Shown piece by piece: positions 33,038 to 39,887 of a stretch of DNA of 64,000 bases. The DNA comes from DATEMU01 sp964414585 (GTDB lineage Bacteria > Planctomycetota > Phycisphaerae > UBA1845 > UTPLA1). The notes below the pieces were generated by a model that saw nothing but the letters and a program-made list of their open reading frames with translations, had not been told where the DNA came from and made no database searches. The stretch is taken from positions 24,683-88,682 of the forward strand of contig CAYPXR010000072.1 of assembly GCA_964414585.1 (NCBI GenBank), given 5' to 3'. How positions within the stretch are numbered: the stretch's first letter is position 1; each line of letters opens with the position of its first letter. A program made the translations under genes and the position numbers.

Positions 33038-33352
33038 ATGGGACGCAGCTTAAAGAAGGGACCGTTTGTCGATCCTCGGCTTTACGAAAAAGTCGAGCGC
33101 GCGATCCGCGACGGCAGTCACGAGGCGATCAAGACCTGGGCTCGGCGGTGCACCATTCCGCCGGAGTTCGTCGGCCGCTCCTTCGATGTGCATAACGGCA
33201 AGGTTTTCAAGCGCGTCTTCGTCACCGAGGATATGGTCGGTCACAAGCTGGGTGAGTTCAGTTTGACGCGGATTTGGAAAGGTCACGGCAGCGGAAAGAA
33301 GGTTGAAGAGGCCGGCGCCGCTCCCGCGGCCGGACCCGGTCCCAAGAAGTAA
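33038..33352 (+). CDS. rpsS: 30S ribosomal protein S19
   Basis: The 104-residue S19 has the family start Gly-Arg-Ser-Leu-Lys-Lys-Gly-Pro-Phe-Val and the conserved Lys-Thr-Trp-x-Arg-x-Cys-Thr-Ile, His-Asn-Gly-Lys and Gly-His-Lys-Leu-Gly-Glu-Phe segments. It sits in the 30S head and contacts S13 and the A-site tRNA. An Ala/Pro/Gly-rich tail of about 12 residues extends it beyond the usual 92. Confidence 0.96.
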   Translation: MGRSLKKGPFVDPRLYEKVERAIRDGSHEAIKTWARRCTIPPEFVGRSFDVHNGKVFKRVFVTEDMVGHKLGEFSLTRIWKGHGSGKKVEEAGAAPAAGPGPKK

Positions 33353-33376
33353 GGCGAAGGAACCAGGGTAGTTGTC

Positions 33377-33718
33377 ATGGCAGCGTGGACATCCACACAT
33401 CGATATGCCCGGATCAGCCCGCGAAAGGCGCGGCTGGTCACGCAGCTCATCGCCGGTCGGCACGTCGACGAAGCGCTCGAGCTGCTCAAGTATACGAAGA
33501 AGCGGGCCTGCTCACTGGTGGACAAGGTCCTGCGAGCGGCGATGGCCGATGCCGACGAGCAGGAAGCAAACGTGAAAAAATTGTTCGTCCAGGAAGCCCG
33601 CGTCGATTGCGGCCCGACGATCAAGCGATTTCAACCGAAGGACCGTGGCCGGGCGCATTCCATTCTGAAGCGGACGAGCCACATCGTAGTGACCGTGGGC
33701 GAAGGCCCGAGAAGGTAA
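33377..33718 (+). CDS. rplV: 50S ribosomal protein L22
   Basis: The 113-residue L22 shows the family pattern: Tyr-Ala-Arg-Ile-Ser-Pro-Arg-Lys-Ala-Arg-Leu near the start, Val-Arg/Arg-Val-Asp-Cys-Gly-Pro-Thr-Ile-Lys-Arg in the loop, and Ser-His-Ile-Val-Val-Thr-Val near the end. It binds several 23S rRNA domains and lines the exit tunnel. Spacing to rpsS and rpsC is 10-25 nt, as expected for one operon. Confidence 0.95.
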   Translation: MAAWTSTHRYARISPRKARLVTQLIAGRHVDEALELLKYTKKRACSLVDKVLRAAMADADEQEANVKKLFVQEARVDCGPTIKRFQPKDRGRAHSILKRTSHIVVTVGEGPRR

Positions 33719-33727
33719 GAAGACGGT

Positions 33728-34462
33728 ATGGGACAAAAGGTTCATCCAATCGGCTTTCGCATCGGAGTCACGGAAGAGTGGCGTTCGCGCTGGTACGCGC
33801 CGAAGGCGGCCTACGCTGAATTCCTCATCGAAGACCAGAAGATCCGGCATTTGATCGATCAGCAGCTCAATCGCATGTCGCCGTTCGCGGGATGTGCCGG
33901 AATCGAAATCGAGCGGACGCGAAACGAAGTGAAAGTGCTGCTGGCGACGGCGCGGCCCGGCATGGTCATCGGACCCAAGGGCGCCGAAGTCGACAAGCTT
34001 CGCGAAAAACTGGAAGAACTCATCGATCGAAAGGTCACCGTCAATATCAAGGAAATCAAGAACCCCGACCTGAACGCGCAACTCATCGCCCTGGACATCT
34101 GCGAACAGCTCAAGAAGCGGGCCAGCTTCCGGCGGGTCATGAAGATGCACTGCGAGTCGTCGATTCAGGCCGGTGCCCTGGGCGTCAAGATCATCTGCAA
34201 AGGACGCCTGGGCGGCGCGGAAATGTCCCGACAGGAAACCCAGAAAATGGGATCGATCCCGCTACAGACGCTTCGGGCCAACGTGGACTACGGATACGCC
34301 CAGGCCTTTACGACATACGGTGCGATCGGCGTCCGCGTTTGGCTGTACAAGGGCGAGTATCGGGATTTGAAGGAAGAAGAACAAACGCCGGCGACGGCGG
34401 AACCGAGCCCGGAGTCCGGTGACGGACGACGGCGTCGCGGACCGGCCCCGGTGAATGCGTAA
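33728..34462 (+). CDS. rpsC: 30S ribosomal protein S3
   Basis: The 244-residue S3 begins Gly-Gln-Lys-Val-His-Pro-Ile-Gly-Phe-Arg, has a KH domain with Gly-Pro-Lys-Gly at about residue 80, and a C-terminal domain with Lys-Gly-Arg-Leu-Gly-Gly-Ala-Glu. It forms part of the mRNA entry helicase with S4 and S5. About 30 residues of Glu/Pro/Arg-rich tail follow the conserved core. Confidence 0.96.
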   Translation: MGQKVHPIGFRIGVTEEWRSRWYAPKAAYAEFLIEDQKIRHLIDQQLNRMSPFAGCAGIEIERTRNEVKVLLATARPGMVIGPKGAEVDKLREKLEELIDRKVTVNIKEIKNPDLNAQLIALDICEQLKKRASFRRVMKMHCESSIQAGALGVKIICKGRLGGAEMSRQETQKMGSIPLQTLRANVDYGYAQAFTTYGAIGVRVWLYKGEYRDLKEEEQTPATAEPSPESGDGRRRRGPAPVNA

Positions 34463-34490
34463 TTAGCGAAGAGATTCGGGAGCGAATGAC

Positions 34491-34910
34491 ATGGCGTTGA
34501 TGCCGGGAAGAGTCAAGTATCGCAAGCACCATCGAGGGAAGGTGCGCGGTAACGCCACGCGAGGCAACAAGGTGTCCTACGGCGAGTTCGGCTTGCAGGC
34601 CCTGGAAGCCGGCTGGATTTCCGGTCGCCAGATCGAAGCCGGCCGCATGTGCGCCTCGCATTATTTGCAGCGCCAGGGACGCGTCGTCATCCGCATCTTT
34701 CCGCACAAGAGCGTGTCCAGCAAGCCGCTCGAAACCCGCATGGGTAAAGGCAAGGGCGAACCCGATTACTGGGTCGCCGTCGTCAAGCCCGGTACGGTGC
34801 TTTTCGAGATCGGCGGAGTTGAGGAAGACGTGGCGCGGCAGGCGTTGTCGCGCGTGGCCCGAAAAATGCCCCAGCGCTGTCGCTTCGTGCGACGGCGTCA
34901 CGGGCTATAG
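34491..34910 (+). CDS. rplP: 50S ribosomal protein L16
   Basis: The 139-residue L16 has normal length and the family pattern Met-Pro-x-Arg-Val-Lys-Tyr-Arg-Lys at the start, Arg-Ile-Phe-Pro-His-Lys in the middle and Ala-Arg-Lys-Met-Pro near the end. It completes the 50S A-site region. rpmC follows after 31 nt. Confidence 0.96.
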   Translation: MALMPGRVKYRKHHRGKVRGNATRGNKVSYGEFGLQALEAGWISGRQIEAGRMCASHYLQRQGRVVIRIFPHKSVSSKPLETRMGKGKGEPDYWVAVVKPGTVLFEIGGVEEDVARQALSRVARKMPQRCRFVRRRHGL

Positions 34911-34941
34911 CCTTCTTGCGGCGATGTGACGGTGACGTGAT

Positions 34942-35187
34942 ATGAAGATCGGCGACATGCGAGAATTGAAGACCGACGAACTGCACACCGAGCTGGATCG
35001 GCTCCGCCGGCATTTGTTCGACCTTCGCAGTCAGCGTGTGACCGAGAAGCTGGAAGACCCGTCGCAGTTGAACAAGGCTCAGAAAGACATCGCCCGCATC
35101 TTCACGGTCCTCCAGGAGCGCGGCGAGAAGAATGTCGAGCAGAAACAATACCACCTGGAATCGGTGGGAACGGCGAAGAAGTCGTAG
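34942..35187 (+). CDS. rpmC: 50S ribosomal protein L29
   Basis: The 81-residue product has the two-helix L29 pattern: Met-Arg-Glu-Leu-Lys-Thr-Asp-Glu-Leu, and Leu-Phe-Asp-Leu-Arg-Ser-Gln. Ten or so residues longer than E. coli L29, it ends in a Lys-rich tail. It lies on the outside of the 50S near L23 at the exit tunnel. Confidence 0.93.
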   Translation: MKIGDMRELKTDELHTELDRLRRHLFDLRSQRVTEKLEDPSQLNKAQKDIARIFTVLQERGEKNVEQKQYHLESVGTAKKS

Positions 35188-35215
35188 GGGTTTTTGACGC
35201 GGGTAGGTGCGAACG

Positions 35216-35506
35216 ATGACGACGATGCAGGACACCCAGGCTTCTTCGGCGACACGGCGCGGACGGCGCAGCCGGATGGCCGTGGTGGAAGGCGATAAGC
35301 AGGACAAGACGATCCGGGTGCGCATCGATCGATCGATGAAGCACCCGAAGTATGGAAAGTATTTGAAGCGCCGGTGTATTCTGCACGTTCACGACGAGAA
35401 GAACGAGGCGAAGGTCGGCGACGTCGTGGAAATCGTGGAGTGTCGGCCGATTTCCAAGCTGAAATCGTGGCGGTTGGCCAAGATCCTCCGCAAGACGCAG
35501 GCTTAA
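35216..35506 (+). CDS. rpsQ: 30S ribosomal protein S17
   Basis: I use ATG 35216, 7 nt after AGGTG; a GTG three codons upstream is the only alternative. The 96-residue protein carries the S17 core (Val-Glu-Gly-Asp-Lys-Gln-Asp-Lys-Thr-Ile, His-Pro-Lys-Tyr-Gly-Lys, Gly-Asp-Val-Val-Glu-Ile), preceded by about 20 extra Arg/Ser/Thr-rich residues. It is an early 16S rRNA binder. Confidence 0.93.
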   Translation: MTTMQDTQASSATRRGRRSRMAVVEGDKQDKTIRVRIDRSMKHPKYGKYLKRRCILHVHDEKNEAKVGDVVEIVECRPISKLKSWRLAKILRKTQA

Positions 35507-35530
35507 GACAGACAGACGGATGGCAGCAAG

Positions 35531-35944
35531 ATGATTCAAGCCGAAAGCGTGGTGGACATCGCGGATAACACCGGGGCCAAGCAGGCCATGGTGATCCGCG
35601 TCTTGGGCGGCTCGACCGGCCGGCAGCGCTTCACGCGCCGCGTGGCCAGCGTCGGCGATATCGTCGTTTGTACGGTGAAGAAGGCGTTGCCCAACAGCGA
35701 CTACCTCGTCGGGAACAATCGCAAGGAACGCAGCAGCCGGCGAAAAGTGAAATGCGTCGTCGTCCGGACGCGATCGCCGGTCCGGCGGCCCGACGGCAGT
35801 TACGTCCGCTTTGACAGCAACGCGGCCGTGATCATCGACGAGGAAAAGAACCCGAAAGGCACGCGCATCTTCGGCGCCGTCGCCCGGGAGCTTCGAGACA
35901 AGGGCTTTATGAAAATCGTCTCTCTGGCCACCGAGGTCGTGTAG
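35531..35944 (+). CDS. rplN: 50S ribosomal protein L14
   Basis: The 137-residue L14 has Asp-Asn-Thr-Gly-Ala-Lys near the start, Arg-Arg-Pro-Asp-Gly-Ser, and Gly-Thr-Arg-Ile-Phe-Gly-Ala-Val-Ala-Arg-Glu-Leu near the end. It is about 14 residues longer than usual because of a basic, Asn/Arg-rich insertion near residue 60. L14 forms part of the subunit interface and is the site where ribosome silencing factor binds. Confidence 0.95.
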   Translation: MIQAESVVDIADNTGAKQAMVIRVLGGSTGRQRFTRRVASVGDIVVCTVKKALPNSDYLVGNNRKERSSRRKVKCVVVRTRSPVRRPDGSYVRFDSNAAVIIDEEKNPKGTRIFGAVARELRDKGFMKIVSLATEVV

Positions 35945-35969
35945 AGACGGATTCCGAGACAGGTGTTTG

Positions 35970-36320
35970 ATGGCGTCGAAGATCAGGAAAAATGACCGCG
36001 TGGAAGTGATCGCGGGCGACCACAAGGGCGAGCAGGGACGCGTCCTGCGTGTCGATCCGGTCAAAAACCGGGTCTTCATCGAAGGCGTCAACCTCGTGTA
36101 TCGCCACCTGAAGCCCAGCCGGACGAACCCGCAGGGCGGCCGCATTCGCAAGGAAGCGCCGGTCCACGTGTCCAATGTGCTTCCCGTCGACCCGAAGACG
36201 AGCCGCGGCAGCCGCGTCCACTTTGAGGTCGAGCGCGACAAGAGCGGCGCGGTGGTGTCCAAGAAGCGGACGACCAAGGGCGGCACCGTGATCGAAGACG
36301 CCAAGGGCGGCCCGAAGTAA
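35970..36320 (+). CDS. rplX: 50S ribosomal protein L24
   Basis: From ATG 35970 (a TTG one codon earlier is less likely) the product is 116 residues. It has a KOW motif (Asp-Arg-Val-Glu-Val-Ile-Ala-Gly-Asp-His-Lys-Gly-Glu) and the Gly-Gly-Arg-Ile-Arg-Lys-Glu-Ala-Pro-Val-His segment of L24. It helps begin 50S assembly. A 6-bp GC hairpin lies between it and rplE. Confidence 0.95.
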   Translation: MASKIRKNDRVEVIAGDHKGEQGRVLRVDPVKNRVFIEGVNLVYRHLKPSRTNPQGGRIRKEAPVHVSNVLPVDPKTSRGSRVHFEVERDKSGAVVSKKRTTKGGTVIEDAKGGPK

Positions 36321-36335
36321 CGATTGAAAGGCGCG

Positions 36336-36350
36336 CGGCCCGAAGGGCCG
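36336..36350 (+). repeat. Hairpin in the rplX-rplE spacer
   Basis: CGGCCC (36336-36341) pairs with GGGCCG (36345-36350) around GAA, 15 nt before the rplE ATG. It may modulate translation of L5 or protect the message. Confidence 0.4.
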
Positions 36351-36365
36351 TTGCGGAAAACGAAC

Positions 36366-36920
36366 ATGGCTCGGTTACTCGAAAAATACAAGACGCAGGT
36401 GCTTCCGGCGCTCCAGAAGGAGTTCGGTCGGAAAAACCGCCTCTCGATTCCCAAGTTGGAAAAGATCGTGGTGTCGATGGGCATCGGCAAGGCCGTGGCC
36501 GAAAAGAAGCGGATGGATTCAGCGACCAAAGAACTCGCCCAGATCACCGGTCAAAAGCCGGCCATCTGTCGGGCCCGCAAGAGCGTGTCGAATTTCAAGC
36601 TCCGCGAGGATCTTCCGATCGGAGCGATGGTGACCCTTCGCGGTCGGCGCATGTACGAATTCCTCGATCGCGTCATCAGCGTCGCGATCCCGCGTATTCG
36701 CGACTTTCGCGGGCTCAATCCGAACAGTTTCGACGGCCGCGGTAATTTTAACATGGGCCTGACGGAGCAGACCGTCTTCCCGGAAGTGGACGCCGACAAG
36801 GTGGAGTTTCAGCAGGGAATGAACATCACGATGGTGACCTCCGCACGAAACGACGCGGAGAGCCGGCGACTGCTCATGTTGATGGGCTTGCCGTTCCGCC
36901 GCGATGAAAAGGAATCGTAA
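36366..36920 (+). CDS. rplE: 50S ribosomal protein L5
   Basis: The 184-residue L5 starts at ATG 36366; the open frame upstream is the rplX spacer. It has Met-Gly-Ile-Gly near residue 40, Gly-Gln-Lys-Pro, Thr-Leu-Arg-Gly-Arg-Arg-Met-Tyr and Asp-Phe-Arg-Gly-Leu. It binds 5S rRNA and contacts the P-site tRNA and S13. Confidence 0.96.
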   Translation: MARLLEKYKTQVLPALQKEFGRKNRLSIPKLEKIVVSMGIGKAVAEKKRMDSATKELAQITGQKPAICRARKSVSNFKLREDLPIGAMVTLRGRRMYEFLDRVISVAIPRIRDFRGLNPNSFDGRGNFNMGLTEQTVFPEVDADKVEFQQGMNITMVTSARNDAESRRLLMLMGLPFRRDEKES

Positions 36921-36939
36921 GCGTTAAGCGAGGCAGTCG

Positions 36940-37125
36940 ATGGCGAGAAAGTGCTGGAGAATCAAGGCCGCGGCCAAACCCAAGTTCAAGGTCCGCGCGT
37001 ACACGCGCTGCCTGGTCTGCGGGCGCTCGCGAGCCGTTTACAAGAAGTTCAAGTTGTGCCGGTTGTGTTTCCGGTCCATGGCGCTCGAGGGCAAGATCCC
37101 CGGCGTCCGCAAGGCGAGTTGGTAA
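36940..37125 (+). CDS. rpsN: 30S ribosomal protein S14, zinc-binding type
   Basis: The short, 61-residue S14 carries two CxxC pairs (Cys-Leu-Val-Cys at 23-26 and Cys-Arg-Leu-Cys at 40-43) that bind one zinc. It also has the Arg-Ala-Tyr-Thr-Arg-Cys and Met-Ala-Leu-Glu-Gly-Lys-Ile-Pro-Gly-Val segments. A zinc-independent copy, if any, is not in this window. Confidence 0.96.
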   Translation: MARKCWRIKAAAKPKFKVRAYTRCLVCGRSRAVYKKFKLCRLCFRSMALEGKIPGVRKASW

Positions 37126-37149
37126 GCAGAAGTTCGAGGCAGAGCAAGC

Positions 37150-37548
37150 ATGTGGAGTGACCCGATCGCAGATTTGTTGACCCAGCTTCGCAACGGGATT
37201 CGCAACCGTTCCAAGCAGGTGACCCTGCCGTTCAGCCGCGCCAAGATGGACATCTGCCAGGTGTTCAAGGACGAAGGCTACGTCACGGACGTGGAAAAGA
37301 TCCCCGGCGCCGCCGGAAGGAGCAGTCTCCGGGTCACGCTAAAGTACGGCCCCCGCGGCGAGCAGGTCTGGACCCACATCCGCCGCGAGAGCAAGGTCGG
37401 CTGTCGAAAATACGTCGGGGTCGACGAAATCCCCCGGGTCCTCAATGGTTTGGGGATCGCCGTGTTGTCCACGAGCCGCGGCGTCCTGAGCGATCGAAAG
37501 TGCCGCGAACAGAAAATCGGCGGCGAGTTGATTTGTACGGCCTATTAA
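37150..37548 (+). CDS. rpsH: 30S ribosomal protein S8
   Basis: The 132-residue S8 begins with Trp-Ser-Asp-Pro-Ile-Ala-Asp-Leu-Leu-Thr and ends with the family signature Leu-Ser-Thr-Ser-Arg-Gly-Val-Leu-Ser-Asp-Arg, Cys-Arg, Gly-Gly-Glu. It is a primary 16S rRNA binder and represses the spc operon in E. coli. A UUCG-loop hairpin lies after its stop. Confidence 0.96.
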   Translation: MWSDPIADLLTQLRNGIRNRSKQVTLPFSRAKMDICQVFKDEGYVTDVEKIPGAAGRSSLRVTLKYGPRGEQVWTHIRRESKVGCRKYVGVDEIPRVLNGLGIAVLSTSRGVLSDRKCREQKIGGELICTAY

Positions 37549-37587
37549 CCGTGCGGGGCTTCGGCCCGGTGTTAGAAGGTTGTGAAG

Positions 37588-38178
37588 ATGTCGCGCGTTG
37601 GAAAAAAACCGATTTCGCTCCCGTCCGGCGTCAAATTTGACGTCAAGGGAAACCTCATCAGCGTCACCGGCCCCAAGGGTACGCTATCCTGGGCGCACGC
37701 CGCCGGTGTGTCGGTCTCTCAGGACAGCGCCGCCAACGCCGTCGTCGTGACTCGTGCCTCGGATTCCGCGGAGAACCGCGCCCTGCACGGAACCACCCGA
37801 GCCCTGATCAGCAACATGGTCGTCGGCGTTTCCCAGGGCTACGAAGAAAAAATGGAAATCTACGGGACCGGTTATGCCTGTGCCGTGTCGGGACAATTCC
37901 TCGACCTGACCGTGGGCTATTCTCATCCCGTGAAATTGGCAATTCCCAAGGGCGTGAAGGTGACGATCGAGGTCCCGGCGACCAAGGGCGACGAGACGCC
38001 CGCCAAGTTGACGGTTTCCGGAATCGACAAGCAAGTGGTCGGGCAATTTGCCCGCGCGATCAAGGACTCGCGGCATCCCGAGCCTTACAAGGGCAAGGGC
38101 GTTCGCTATGCCGGCGAACAGATCAAGCGCAAGGCCGGAAAGGCCTTCGCGGGCGCTGGCGGCGCGGCGGGTGGTTGA
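37588..38178 (+). CDS. rplF: 50S ribosomal protein L6
   Basis: From ATG 37588 (AAGG upstream; a GTG two codons before is weaker) the product is 196 residues. It has Ser-Arg-Val-Gly-Lys-Lys-Pro-Ile, Val-Thr-Gly-Pro-Lys-Gly and the C-terminal Pro-Glu-Pro-Tyr-Lys-Gly-Lys-Gly-Val-Arg-Tyr of L6, then an Ala/Gly-rich tail of about 12 residues. L6 sits near the factor-binding site. Confidence 0.96.
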   Translation: MSRVGKKPISLPSGVKFDVKGNLISVTGPKGTLSWAHAAGVSVSQDSAANAVVVTRASDSAENRALHGTTRALISNMVVGVSQGYEEKMEIYGTGYACAVSGQFLDLTVGYSHPVKLAIPKGVKVTIEVPATKGDETPAKLTVSGIDKQVVGQFARAIKDSRHPEPYKGKGVRYAGEQIKRKAGKAFAGAGGAAGG

Positions 38179-38198
38179 TTGAATTCCAAGGTGGAACG

Positions 38199-38567
38199 GT
38201 GAACGCGAAAGCACTAAAAAAAGTCAGATTGCAACGACGCAAGCATCGGGTGCGGCGCAATATTTTCGGGACGCCCGAGCGCCCGCGATTGACCGTCTTT
38301 CGAAGCGTGCATCACATCAGCGCGCAGCTCATCGACGACACGACCGGCAGGACGGTCTGTTCGGCGGGCACGAAAACGAAGGCCCTGGCCGGTCAGGTGA
38401 AGAACGGCGGCAACTGCAAGGCGGCGGCCCTGGTGGGGCAGGTGTTGGCCGAGCAGGCCGTCATGCATGGAATCAAGCAGGTCGCCTTCGACCGCAACGG
38501 CCGCCGGTACCACGGCCGGATCAAGGCGTTGGCGGAGGCCGCGAGAAAAACAGGATTGGTATTTTGA
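38199..38567 (+). CDS. rplR: 50S ribosomal protein L18
   Basis: From GTG 38199, which follows AAGGTGG by 5 nt, the product is 122 residues. It has Arg-Arg-Lys-His-Arg-Val-Arg-Arg, Glu-Arg-Pro-Arg-Leu-Thr-Val-Phe-Arg-Ser and Asp-Arg-Asn-Gly-Arg-Arg-Tyr-His-Gly-Arg. It binds 5S rRNA together with L5 and L25. A longer TTG start at 38175 adds residues unlike L18. Confidence 0.95.
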   Translation: MNAKALKKVRLQRRKHRVRRNIFGTPERPRLTVFRSVHHISAQLIDDTTGRTVCSAGTKTKALAGQVKNGGNCKAAALVGQVLAEQAVMHGIKQVAFDRNGRRYHGRIKALAEAARKTGLVF

Positions 38568-38614
38568 CGATTCCGCCGCCGGCCATGGCCGTGCGGCGAT
38601 GTGCAGGGTGATGA

Positions 38615-39136
38615 ATGGCGAAAATGGGCAGAGGCCGCCAGCAAACGGTAGAGGCCAAACAGGAAGGACCATCCTACGACGACAACGTCGTCAAGGTCTA
38701 TCGTTGCGCGAAAGTGGTCAAAGGCGGTCGTCGGTTCAGCTTCGCGGCCCTCGTCGTCGTGGGTGATCGAAACGGCCGCGTCGGCTTTGGCTATGGCAAG
38801 GCCAACGAAGTGCCTTCGGCCGTCGAAAAGGGCCGCAAGCAGGCGACCCGGTCGATGCGGCCGGTCCGGCTCAGCGGTTCGACGATTCCGCACACGGTCG
38901 TGGGACAGTTCGGTTCGAGCAAGGTTCGGCTGTTGCCGGCCAGCGAAGGGACCGGCGTCATCGCCGGGTCGAGCGTCCGCGCCGTGCTGGAGTTGGCCGG
39001 CGTTCACGATTGCCTGACCAAGGTTTACGGCTCGACGAGCCCCAAGAACCTGGTCAAGGCCACGATGGAAGCCTTGGAGACGTTGCGCGATCGACAACAA
39101 GTGGAACAGCTTCGCGGCGTGGCGCTGGCGAGTTAG
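38615..39136 (+). CDS. rpsE: 30S ribosomal protein S5
   Basis: The 173-residue S5 has Val-Val-Lys-Gly-Gly-Arg-Arg-Phe-Ser-Phe, Gly-Asn-Gly-Arg-Val-Gly-Phe-Gly-Tyr-Gly and Ser-Gly-Ser-Thr-Ile-Pro-His-Thr-Val. It shapes decoding fidelity with S4. The next gene is rplO, only 18 nt away, so rpmD (L30), which normally sits between them, is absent. Confidence 0.96.
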   Translation: MAKMGRGRQQTVEAKQEGPSYDDNVVKVYRCAKVVKGGRRFSFAALVVVGDRNGRVGFGYGKANEVPSAVEKGRKQATRSMRPVRLSGSTIPHTVVGQFGSSKVRLLPASEGTGVIAGSSVRAVLELAGVHDCLTKVYGSTSPKNLVKATMEALETLRDRQQVEQLRGVALAS

Positions 39137-39154
39137 CGCGAGAATGAGGACGCG

Positions 39155-39832
39155 ATGAACATTACCGAAATCACAACCCGAGTCGGCGCCCACACCAAGC
39201 GCAAGCGCGTCGGACGCGGCGAAGGCAGCGGACTGGGCAAGACATCCGGCCGCGGAAGCAAGGGTCAGGGTTCGCGCAGCGGCGGCCACAAGGGGGGCGG
39301 CAACCTCAACGAAGGCGGCGTATTTCCGCTCTTTCGGCGTCTGCCCAAGGTCGGCTTCAACAACAAGAATTTCCGCACCGAGTATCAAATTATCAACGTG
39401 TCCGATCTCGAGTCCCGTTTCGAGAGCGGCGCCCATGTCACCGCCGCTTCACTGGCCGAAATGGGCCTGATCCGCGATGCGAAAGCCCCGGTCAAGGTTC
39501 TCGGCGACGGCGAGATCAAGAAAAAGCTCGTCGTGGAGGCCGAACGGTTCAGCGCGCAGGCCGCCTCGAAGATCGAAGCCAGCGGCGGGACGCTGAAGCG
39601 CCTCGGCCCGCAGCCCAAGAAGAAATTCGTCAAACGGCCCAAGCCCGCGCCGGACAAGGCAGAAGGTGGCAAGGCCGATGGCGCCGAAGAGGGCGCCAAG
39701 GGCGACGAAAAGACTTCAAAAAAAGAGAAGGCCGCCAAGCCCAGGAAAAACCCCGAGGCGGAGTCCTCGGCCGACGGCGGCCAGGAAAAGACCGGTCAGG
39801 AAAAAGGCAAGAAGAGTAAGGATCAGGAATAA
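39155..39832 (+). CDS. rplO: 50S ribosomal protein L15 with long charged tail
   Basis: The first ~150 residues are L15: Gly-Arg-Gly-Glu-Gly-Ser-Gly-Leu-Gly-Lys-Thr-Ser-Gly-Arg-Gly-Ser-Lys-Gly near 24, Phe-Arg-Arg-Leu-Pro-Lys-Val-Gly-Phe and a Val-Val-Glu-Ala-Glu-x-Phe-Ser strand. The remaining ~70 residues (about 155-225) are a Lys/Glu/Ala/Gly low-complexity tail that the E. coli protein (144) lacks. Seven consecutive A occur in its codons near 39717. A disordered, possibly rRNA-binding tail is likely, but its role is unknown. Confidence 0.95.
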   Translation: MNITEITTRVGAHTKRKRVGRGEGSGLGKTSGRGSKGQGSRSGGHKGGGNLNEGGVFPLFRRLPKVGFNNKNFRTEYQIINVSDLESRFESGAHVTAASLAEMGLIRDAKAPVKVLGDGEIKKKLVVEAERFSAQAASKIEASGGTLKRLGPQPKKKFVKRPKPAPDKAEGGKADGAEEGAKGDEKTSKKEKAAKPRKNPEAESSADGGQEKTGQEKGKKSKDQE

Positions 39833-39887
39833 GGCAGAAGGTGTACCGGAGAAGGCCGCCTGATTCGCGGCCGCCGGTCGGATTGGA

